DNA of 5,412 bases from an uncultured Clostridia bacterium (GTDB lineage Bacteria > Bacillota > Clostridia > Oscillospirales > Ruminococcaceae): contig CAMHBE010000161.1 of NCBI GenBank assembly GCA_946183095.1, positions 1 through 5,412 on the forward strand, given 5' to 3'. The notes below the pieces were generated by a model, which was not told the origin of the DNA, did no database searches, and worked only from the letters and a program-made list of their open reading frames with translations. Positions 1 through 4,388 of the stretch are shown piece by piece (within the stretch, counting starts at the first letter, position 1; the number at the start of each line of letters is the position of its first letter). Position numbers and translations under genes: made by a program.

Positions 1-2
1 TC

Positions 3-31
3 TTGACAAGAAGAAAAAAATGTGGTAATAT
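3..31 (+). promoter_or_regulatory. Sigma-A promoter of the sdpR-sdpI-yhfC operon
   Basis: A perfect -35 hexamer TTGACA (3-8) is separated by exactly 17 nt from TAATAT (26-31, 4/6 match to TATAAT). A TGG immediately before the -10 (23-25) fits an extended -10 TGn motif. The predicted transcription start is near 38, giving a leader of about 40 nt before the TTG start of the repressor gene. The next feature, an inverted repeat, covers the predicted start, so the promoter is probably autorepressed. Confidence 0.8.
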
Positions 32-32
32 C

Positions 33-54
33 TATTTAAAGAAAATTTTAAATA
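33..54. promoter_or_regulatory. Candidate SdpR-type operator (inverted repeat)
   Basis: TATTTAAA (33-40) and its exact reverse complement TTTAAATA (47-54) are separated by 6 nt. The repeat begins one base after the -10 box and covers the predicted transcription start. ArsR-type dimeric winged-helix repressors commonly bind AT-rich dyads in this position and repress their own promoter, and the first gene of the operon encodes such a repressor. That the repressor binds here is inferred from position and symmetry only. Confidence 0.6.
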
Positions 55-77
55 CCGGACATCGGAGGTGACTGATA

Positions 78-386
78 TTGAAAATATCCGAAACATTCAA
101 GATACTCTCGGATGACCAGCGCCGCGAGATCATAACCATGCTGCGCGGCGGGAGAATGAATGCGGGGGAGATAGCCGACAGGCTCGGAATATCACCTGCC
201 GCGCTTTCGTACCACCTGCGGCTGCTTAAAAATGCCGACATGGTGATAGAGTACAAGGAGAAGAATTTCATCTACTATGAGCTGAACACGAGCGTGTTCG
301 ACGAGGTGCTGCTGTGGCTGGGGCAATTCGGTGCCGGAACAAGTACCGAAAGTATGAAAGCGGGTGAAGCGGGAAATGAAAAATAA
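78..386 (+). CDS. sdpR: SdpR-type autorepressor, ArsR family winged helix-turn-helix
   Basis: A 102-aa DNA-binding repressor. The start is TTG at 78, preceded by GGAGGTG (64-70) at good spacing; no ATG lies nearby. The winged HTH spans about residues 5-75: a first helix with KILSDDQRREII (8-19), the turn GGRMNAGEIADRLGIS (24-39), the recognition helix around AALSYHLRLLKNA (41-53), and the wing ending in FIYYELNTSV (64-73). The last motif and the overall spacing match Bacillus subtilis SdpR closely. There is no cysteine, so it is not a thiol metal sensor of the classical ArsR type. The C-terminal 20 residues are a polar tail. The gene overlaps the SdpI-like gene by 11 bp. In the B. subtilis paradigm, SdpI that has bound the toxin SdpC holds SdpR at the membrane and relieves autorepression; the same logic is inferred here. 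Confidence 0.85.
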   Translation: MKISETFKILSDDQRREIITMLRGGRMNAGEIADRLGISPAALSYHLRLLKNADMVIEYKEKNFIYYELNTSVFDEVLLWLGQFGAGTSTESMKAGEAGNEK

Positions 387-1077
387 GCCTGTCATAATTA
401 TTTCAGCGCTCTCGCTGATAATAGCCGCCGCGGCAGTGCAGATACTCCCCGACACGATACCCGTGCATTACGGTATCGACGGGAATGCCGACCGCATCGG
501 TTCAAAATACGAGGTATTCATTTTCGTTGTCATAACGGTCATTATAGCTGTAACGGGCATACTGCTCCGCCGGAAATTCGGCAAAGAAGCACAGACTGCC
601 GCCGGAGAAAAAGAAGCCTCCCACGCGGCGGGCAACGCAAAGATATGCGGGATAGTCTGTACCGCGGTAAGTGCGGTGATGCTCAGCATGGAGTGTGTGA
701 TGATATGTGTGGGGTACAGCGGAATTCAGCATATAAGCGGTACGGAGGGAGAACTGTACTGCTCGGCAGCGGTCATACTTATTGGGATATTGTTCGCGGC
801 GCTCGGGAACATAATGCCTAAAATGAAAATGAACGGGCTTATGGGACTGCGCACATCGTGGAGCATGAAAAATGAAGAAGTCTGGGCGCGCTGTCAGAGA
901 ATGGGCGGGACGGTGACATTCTTCGGCGGTGTGGCGGTGATACTTTCCGGGATAATTCTGCGCGGATATCCTTCGCTTGCCGCGATGATGATAATATTCC
1001 TCGTCATCTTCACGGTGATGATAAAAGGCTCACATCAGATATACACCGATTGGGAAAAGGAGAATAAAAATGACTGA
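376..1077 (+). CDS. sdpI: SdpI family membrane protein (toxin immunity / signal transduction)
   Basis: A 233-aa integral membrane protein with six predicted hydrophobic segments (about residues 5-24, 46-64, 91-114, 128-147, 180-197 and 199-217), the count expected for SdpI. The first helix leads into PDTIPVHYGIDGNADRIGSK (25-44), the DUF1648 signature. The central block NGLMGLRTSWSMKNEEVW (153-170) followed by RMGG is the SdpI/YhfL signature. In B. subtilis, SdpI protects against the secreted SDP killing peptide and sequesters the repressor SdpR. I chose ATG 376, which begins directly before the first helix. An in-frame GTG at 364 would add KRE-type residues; neither start has a good Shine-Dalgarno site, so translation is probably coupled to the upstream repressor, whose stop codon overlaps. 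A charged, Ala-rich loop at about 65-89 is longer than I would expect. Confidence 0.85.
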   Translation: MKNKPVIIISALSLIIAAAAVQILPDTIPVHYGIDGNADRIGSKYEVFIFVVITVIIAVTGILLRRKFGKEAQTAAGEKEASHAAGNAKICGIVCTAVSAVMLSMECVMICVGYSGIQHISGTEGELYCSAAVILIGILFAALGNIMPKMKMNGLMGLRTSWSMKNEEVWARCQRMGGTVTFFGGVAVILSGIILRGYPSLAAMMIIFLVIFTVMIKGSHQIYTDWEKENKND

Positions 1078-1867
1078 CATACATTTTACGGATGAAGCGA
1101 TAGCAGGGCTTGTTGTTCAGTCCATGCTCATGATGATGATACCTGTCGTACTGCTTATCGTGTGGAAAGTAAAAACACATGAGAAGATACTGCCCGTTAT
1201 CGTGGGAGCTGTCACATGGCTGCTGTTCGCGATAATACTTAAACTCGCGCCCGCGTATTTCCTTTTGCAGCATGACAATCCTATCGCTAAGACGATCAGC
1301 GGAAATATATGGTACACCATGATACTTGCCGGAGTTCTTGCGGGAGTATTTGAGGAAACTGGACGTTTTGTGGCATTCAGGACGATGCTGAAAAGCTATG
1401 ATGCCCGCCGGACATCCCTGTCCTACGGTATCGGTCACGGAGGTTTCGAGAGCATCTACGTCGGTTTTCAGATGTTTGCAATGGCTGTCCTCGGGATATT
1501 GTTCAGCATGGGAATGGGTGAGCAGATAACTGCGGGCGCAGATGAAGCGACGATCGCCGCTATGACGGAGCAGCTCGCTCCCATGAGCACACTGACGTTC
1601 GGTGAGTGTCTGTTGGGCGTATTTGAGCGAATACCGGCGATAGCCGCGCATATCGCCTTTTCCGTGCTTGTGTTCGCTGCCGCACGAAACAAAAAATATC
1701 TCTATCTGTACCCGCTGTCGATAGTTCTGCACGCTTTTTCAGATTTCTCGATCGTGTTTTATAAGGCGGGACTTGTACCGCTATGGGCAATGGAAATCAT
1801 ATTTGCGGGCATTGCAGCGGTTATCGTGTACCTCGCATCCCGCATTTACCGCAGACTCGGAGACTGA
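1070..1867 (+). CDS. YhfC family intramembrane metalloprotease-like protein
   Basis: A 265-aa multi-pass membrane protein of the YhfC/PF10086 type, which belongs to the broader PrsW/CPBP-like group of intramembrane proteases. The start is ATG 1070, with AAAAGGAG (1055-1062) at ideal spacing and an 8-bp overlap with the sdpI stop. Hydrophobic segments lie near residues 12-33, 42-62, 79-94, 129-147, 187-205, 209-226 and 236-256. Candidate active-site groups sit in or beside helices: EETGR (95-99), GIGHGGFES (120-128, with H123 and E127), H194 in the IAAHIAFSVL segment, and HAFSDF (221-226). The Glu/His arrangement resembles that of glutamic-type intramembrane proteases, but proteolysis has not been shown for most YhfC proteins as far as I know. 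As the third gene of an sdpRI operon it may process a toxin, an anti-sigma-like factor or a peptide; that role is inference. Confidence 0.78.
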   Translation: MTDIHFTDEAIAGLVVQSMLMMMIPVVLLIVWKVKTHEKILPVIVGAVTWLLFAIILKLAPAYFLLQHDNPIAKTISGNIWYTMILAGVLAGVFEETGRFVAFRTMLKSYDARRTSLSYGIGHGGFESIYVGFQMFAMAVLGILFSMGMGEQITAGADEATIAAMTEQLAPMSTLTFGECLLGVFERIPAIAAHIAFSVLVFAAARNKKYLYLYPLSIVLHAFSDFSIVFYKAGLVPLWAMEIIFAGIAAVIVYLASRIYRRLGD

Positions 1868-1901
1868 ACGGCGTTCATATCCCGCTGTTGTGGATTTTTT
1901 T
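1867..1901 (+). terminator. Probable Rho-independent terminator of the sdpRI-yhfC operon
   Basis: AACGGCG (1867-1873) pairs with CGCTGTT (1883-1889) over seven positions, including one G-U pair, with a 9-nt loop. A run of seven T follows at 1895-1901. The 5-nt gap between stem and T-run makes this a less than ideal terminator. The stem starts in the last base of the yhfC stop codon. Confidence 0.5.
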
Positions 1902-1932
1902 CGATGAAGCCTGATATTGTATAAAATGTGTA

Positions 1933-1962
1933 TTGACATTGTCCGCATAAGTCTGCTATAAT
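1933..1962 (+). promoter_or_regulatory. Near-consensus sigma-A promoter placed for leaderless transcription
   Basis: A perfect TTGACA (1933-1938) and a perfect TATAAT (1957-1962) are separated by 18 nt, with an extended -10 TGC just before the -10. The ATG of the following frame is at 1969, so a start about 7 nt after the -10 would coincide with the A of the start codon, and no Shine-Dalgarno sequence fits in between. It probably also serves the downstream small protein and peptide deformylase genes. Confidence 0.8.
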
Positions 1963-1967
1963 AGCAG
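1953..1967. promoter_or_regulatory. Perfect inverted repeat centred on the -10 box
   Basis: CTGCTAT (1953-1959) and ATAGCAG (1961-1967) are exact reverse complements around a single central A, and the TATAAT box lies within the repeat. A dimeric repressor bound here would directly block RNA polymerase. With TATAAT contributing part of the symmetry, chance cannot be excluded. Confidence 0.4.
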
Positions 1968-1968
1968 T

Positions 1969-2180
1969 ATGAAAATTATTGAAAACAAGACTTTTGACAG
2001 CGAACGAGCCTTATACAATATCAAAGGTACGCTTGTGAAAAGCTGCACGTTTGCGGGACCTGCCGACGGTGAATCGGTGCAGTCATAAAAGAAGACGCAG
2101 TTATGGAATGTTCCGCCGAAATAGTCGAAAGATGCCCACGCAGCATCGGTGCTGTTACAGGAAAGGAATGCGGACTATGA
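1969..2180 (+). pseudogene. DUF3737 gene remnant with probable internal deletion
   Basis: The frame starting at ATG 1969 begins MKIIENKTFDSERALYNIKG and continues to CTFAGPADGES, which I recognise as the start of DUF3737 family proteins (parallel beta-helix-like proteins of unknown function, usually well over 200 aa). It stops at TAA 2086-2088 after 39 codons. From about 2085 a second frame (ATA AAA GAA GAC...) reads IKEDAVMECSAEIVERC and ends at TGA 2178-2180. From memory this resembles the end of DUF3737 proteins, so the simplest reading is loss of most of the interior, with the junction near 2076-2090 out of frame. The N-terminal assignment is firmer than the tail. The TGA overlaps the ATG of the next gene as ATGA, a coupling arrangement typical of a once-functional gene. 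Alternatively the tail belongs to an unrelated truncated gene, or the 39-aa peptide is a functional product. Confidence 0.6.
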
Positions 2181-2383
2181 ACTACAGGATAACGGAACTG
2201 ACAGAACCCGACAACGGCTGTGAAGGCTTCATGCCGGGCGAGGAGCCTATGGTGACACTGACGCTGACATCGGAGAACGGCGCTGTGAGAACGGTGAAGC
2301 TGCCCGATGCTCTCGCTTACCGGCTGAAATGGGATACCGGCGTGACAGTTTCGGACGATGATATCGGAAAATACTGCAAATGA
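2177..2383 (+). CDS. Hypothetical small acidic protein (68 aa)
   Basis: I do not recognise this family. The start chosen is ATG 2177, preceded by AAAGGA (2162-2167) at 9 nt. An ATG at 2168 overlaps the Shine-Dalgarno site and the open frame further upstream runs through the pseudogene, so longer starts are unlikely. The protein has 12 acidic and 7 basic residues, no signal peptide and no membrane segment. Alternating hydrophobic positions in MVTLTLTSENGAVRTVKLPD (25-44) suggest a beta hairpin, followed by ALAYRLKW (45-52) and an acidic SDDDIGKYCK end (59-68). Cysteines occur at 15 and 67. It overlaps the DUF3737 tail by 4 bp and lies 30 bp upstream of the peptide deformylase gene, so the two are probably co-transcribed. 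It is small enough that it could be a fragment, but a proper ribosome binding site favours a real gene. Confidence 0.6.
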   Translation: MNYRITELTEPDNGCEGFMPGEEPMVTLTLTSENGAVRTVKLPDALAYRLKWDTGVTVSDDDIGKYCK

Positions 2384-2413
2384 CCGGAGCGCCGGAACGA
2401 CGGAGAAACGACC

Positions 2414-2827
2414 ATGATAAAAGAGATAGTACACGACCCCATGTTCCTTGCAATGAAGTCGGAGCCTGCAGCTCCCGATGATGTGCAGACAGCCGCAGAC
2501 CTGCTCGACACGCTTACCGCGAACAGAGAAACGTGTGTGGGAATGGCGGCGAATATGATAGGTGTGCTCAGGCGCATCATCGTTTTCGACAACGACGGCG
2601 AGTATATGACGATGTACAATCCGGAGATCATCAGGCACGACAAGCCTTATGAGACGACCGAGGGATGTCTCTCGCTGATCGGGGAGCCTCGCCCGGTGAA
2701 GCGTTTCGGCAGTATAAAAGTGCGGTGGCAGAACGAAAGGTTTGAAACGCGGATAAAAACGTTCACCGGACGTTCCGCGCAGATAATCCAGCACGAGATC
2801 GACCACTGCTGCGGAGTGCTGATATGA
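2414..2827 (+). CDS. def: Peptide deformylase, short clostridial-type variant
   Basis: A 137-aa enzyme predicted to remove the N-formyl group from the initiator methionine of nascent proteins. The start is ATG 2414, with GGAG (2402-2405) 8 nt upstream. All metal and catalytic residues are visible: motif II EGCLS (83-87, ligand C85) and motif III HEIDH (127-131, ligands H127 and H131, general base E128). Motif I reads CVGMAANMIG (41-50) instead of the usual G-hydrophobic-G-hydrophobic-AAxQ-IG, so the conserved Gln that stabilises the oxyanion is Met48. As I recall, this VGMAANMIG form is shared by a group of short deformylases in gut Clostridia. The protein ends six residues after HEIDH (CCGVLI), lacking the C-terminal helix of about 15-30 residues found in most deformylases. 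It is not next to fmt or priA, the common partners, so it may be a second, accessory deformylase. Confidence 0.85.
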   Translation: MIKEIVHDPMFLAMKSEPAAPDDVQTAADLLDTLTANRETCVGMAANMIGVLRRIIVFDNDGEYMTMYNPEIIRHDKPYETTEGCLSLIGEPRPVKRFGSIKVRWQNERFETRIKTFTGRSAQIIQHEIDHCCGVLI

Positions 2828-2833
2828 TGAACT

Positions 2834-2880
2834 CACTTCCGCGGAAGTGCGTACAGATAGTACGTCGATATGGCACTTTT
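2834..2880 (+). terminator. Overlapping hairpins downstream of def, possible terminator/attenuator
   Basis: CACTTCCGCGGAAGTG (2834-2849) is a perfect 16-nt palindrome. Its second arm is also part of AAGTGC (2845-2850), which is the exact reverse complement of GCACTT (2873-2878); the latter runs into TTTT (2877-2880) and then ATTCTTT. Between them is a smaller hairpin, CGTAC (2850-2854)/GTACG (2860-2864). The two larger structures cannot form together. The second, with its T-rich tail, could terminate def transcription; the first would act as an alternative fold. The terminator role is inferred and the T tract is short. Confidence 0.45.
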
Positions 2881-3037
2881 ATTCTTTCAAATATTGGTTT
2901 TAACAATATATAGTTGCCAAAGTAATAAAATACCGCATAGGGAGCGCGAGTTTCCGGCTTTATGGCGGTGCGAATGGGCGGCAAGAGGTTTTTAGAGGTG
3001 CCCTAAATATAATACTTATTAAAAGGAGCAAACAGAA
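2881..3037 (+). promoter_or_regulatory. Promoter/leader region of the STAS-kinase gene with RNA hairpins
   Basis: This stretch holds no convincing gene. It is AT-rich to about 2931 and G-rich after that. A possible promoter is TTAACA (2900-2905) with TAATAA (2923-2928) at 17 nt; the -10 is poor. ATATTG (2891-2896) and CAATAT (2904-2909) form an inverted repeat around the -35. The leader then contains ACCGCATA (2932-2939) pairing with TATgGCGGT (2961-2969, one bulged G), with an inner GGGA/TTCC pairing, and a second weak stem GGGCG (2976-2980)/TGCCC (2999-3003). AGAGGT is repeated at 2984-3000. The Shine-Dalgarno AGGAG (3024-3028) lies 9 nt before the ATG and is not obviously paired. I cannot match it to a riboswitch class that I know. 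Confidence 0.4.
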
Positions 3038-4237
3038 ATGACGATCAACGAAAAAGAAGGTACGCTCATCATTTCCCTTGACGGCAGGATAGACACCAAC
3101 AATGCAGCACAGACGGAAAAGGAGATCTTTGACGCGATAGAAAGTTCCGGCACGGATAAAGTGCAGTTCGACGCGGCAAAACTCGAATACATATCCAGTG
3201 CGGGACTGCGTGTGCTTCTGAAAGTTCAGAAGACCAGAAAAGAACCGATACCGATATGCAATGTGTCCCGCGATGTTTTCGATATTTTCGAAACCACCGG
3301 ATTTACCGAGCTGCTCGATGTGAGAAAAGCCATGCGTGAGATCAGCATTGACGGATGTGAGCAGATAGCTTCCGGCGGACAGGGAAAAATATACCGGATA
3401 GATGATGAAACTATCATAAAGGTGTTCTGCAATGGCGGTATTATCCCGCTGGATTATGTACAGGAAGAGCTCAATAACGCCAAAGCGGCATTTGTCGCCG
3501 GTGTTCCCACGGCAATATCCTTTGATACTGTGAAATGCGGCGAATACTACGGGATCGTTTATGAGATGATAGACTCAAAGACCCTCTCGAAGGCTGTAGC
3601 TGACGAGCCCGACAAAATAGAAGCATTTGCTGAGAAATATGCCGCGTTCATTAAGGATTTTCAGTCCATACACTTTCCTGAAGGAAAATTAAAACAGTCA
3701 AGGGATATCTACAATCAGAAGATAGAAGCTCTTAGACCATGGATAACTGAGGACGAGCTTGCAGTTATGCACGAGATCGCCGACAGCATACCCATCACCG
3801 ATACGCTGATACACGGCGACCCACATTCCGGAAATATAATGATCAAGGATGATGAGCTGATGTTCATTGATATGACGGAGGTATGCTACGGACCGAAGCT
3901 CCTTGACAACGGCGCAATTTTCAGAGATCTTGTCTCTGCGCCACAAACTACTCCCGAGGCGTGTGAGAAAAGCATGGGACTTCCCGCGCCGCTTGCCGCA
4001 AAGCTCGGAAATCTCTTCTTCATGAAATATTACGGCATAACGGATCCCGCAAAGCTCGGAGATTATCTTAAAACAGCAGGACTTGCCTGTGCATTCAATA
4101 TAGGCGCAAACATCGGAGCCTACGCGGTTACAAATGAAATGGCAAAGCAGAAGCTGCCGGGTGTCGTGGAGAGGATTATCCGCGGGGTCATCATTCCCAA
4201 TAAGGACACGCTGAAATATCTCATTTCACAGCAGTGA
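3038..4237 (+). CDS. STAS domain-APH-like kinase fusion (TIGR02172-type phosphotransferase)
   Basis: A 399-aa cytoplasmic two-domain protein. Residues 1-100 are a STAS domain of the SpoIIAA/RsbV type: LDGRIDTNN (14-22) and LEYISSAGLRVLL (49-61), where S53/S54 sit at the place phosphorylated in anti-sigma-factor antagonists. Residues about 105-399 are an aminoglycoside-phosphotransferase-like kinase. It has a glycine-rich loop SGGQGKIYR (112-120), an ATP-binding lysine in IIKVF (K128), a hinge YEMIDS (175-180), a catalytic loop HGDPHSGN (259-266, base D261) and a metal-binding Asp in FIDM (D278). The kinase part resembles the Fibrobacter/Ruminococcus paralogous family TIGR02172. The ATG at 3038 follows AGGAG at 9 nt. 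The substrate is unknown; phosphorylation of its own STAS serine, or of a STAS partner, is an inference. It has no sigma factor or antagonist beside it. The spacing suggests a single-gene transcript. Confidence 0.8.
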   Translation: MTINEKEGTLIISLDGRIDTNNAAQTEKEIFDAIESSGTDKVQFDAAKLEYISSAGLRVLLKVQKTRKEPIPICNVSRDVFDIFETTGFTELLDVRKAMREISIDGCEQIASGGQGKIYRIDDETIIKVFCNGGIIPLDYVQEELNNAKAAFVAGVPTAISFDTVKCGEYYGIVYEMIDSKTLSKAVADEPDKIEAFAEKYAAFIKDFQSIHFPEGKLKQSRDIYNQKIEALRPWITEDELAVMHEIADSIPITDTLIHGDPHSGNIMIKDDELMFIDMTEVCYGPKLLDNGAIFRDLVSAPQTTPEACEKSMGLPAPLAAKLGNLFFMKYYGITDPAKLGDYLKTAGLACAFNIGANIGAYAVTNEMAKQKLPGVVERIIRGVIIPNKDTLKYLISQQ

Positions 4238-4251
4238 CCACAAGGCAAAAT

Positions 4252-4279
4252 GCAGAAGGTGAATAGTCTGCTGCTTTTT
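4252..4279 (+). terminator. Weak candidate terminator of the STAS-kinase gene
   Basis: GCAGA (4252-4256) and TCTGC (4267-4271) form a 5-bp stem with a 10-nt loop. TGC and a run of five T (4275-4279) follow. GCAG can alternatively pair with CTGC at 4271-4274, directly against the T-run. Additional CAGCAG (4229-4234)/CTGCTG (4268-4273) pairing offers a longer-range fold. The stem is short, so the call is tentative. Confidence 0.35.
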
Positions 4280-4290
4280 GGGGGGGACAG

Positions 4291-4309
4291 CGGCAATCGG
4301 ATGTTGCCG
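4291..4309. repeat. Inverted repeat upstream of the dehydratase promoter
   Basis: CGGCAA (4291-4296) and TTGCCG (4304-4309) are exact reverse complements around TCGGATG, each flanked by ACAG. No T-run follows, so it is not a standard terminator. It lies 16 nt upstream of the -35 box at 4325 and may be a regulator binding site or a transcript-end stabilising hairpin for the upstream gene. A run of seven G (4280-4286) lies just before it. Confidence 0.4.
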
Positions 4310-4324
4310 ACAGAAGAAAACGGA

Positions 4325-4353
4325 TCGACAAAGACCGGATATGTAAATATTAT
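4325..4353 (+). promoter_or_regulatory. Sigma-A promoter of the lipoprotein dehydratase gene
   Basis: TCGACA (4325-4330, 5/6 match to TTGACA) and TATTAT (4348-4353, 5/6 match to TATAAT) are separated by exactly 17 nt. The predicted start near 4360 gives a leader of about 29 nt containing the Shine-Dalgarno AAAGGAAG (4375-4382) before ATG 4389. This makes the dehydratase a transcription unit separate from the STAS-kinase gene. Confidence 0.65.
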
Positions 4354-4388
4354 AAACAAGTCTGTAGTACAGCGAAAGGAAGAAACTG

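Noticed and set aside
1010..1732. 240-codon - strand ORF opposite sdpI/yhfC
   Set aside because: Its composition (many His, Arg, Tyr, Ser, Cys) is typical of an antisense shadow, no family is recognised, and the + strand genes with clear motifs occupy the same DNA.
2051..2176. Longer N-terminus for the 68-aa protein (in-frame open sequence back to an alternative start at 2051)
   Set aside because: The extra residues are Arg/Cys/His-rich and overlap the DUF3737 remnant in another frame; the ribosome binding site at 2162-2167 points to ATG 2177.
2021..2836. 271-codon - strand ORF opposite the small protein and def genes
   Set aside because: Antisense shadow: low-complexity His/Arg/Ser-rich translation, no ribosome binding site logic, and the + strand def with HEIDH and EGCLS is unambiguous.
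2962..3006. Short ORF MAVRMGGKRFLEVP in the STAS-kinase leader
   Set aside because: It is 14 codons, has no ribosome binding site and lies inside a predicted RNA stem; nothing supports translation, although a leader peptide cannot be fully excluded.
3008..3013. Perfect TATAAT hexamer just upstream of the STAS-kinase ribosome binding site
   Set aside because: The sequence 17 nt upstream (GAGGTT) is not a usable -35, no TGn precedes the hexamer, and the start would fall on the Shine-Dalgarno site itself.
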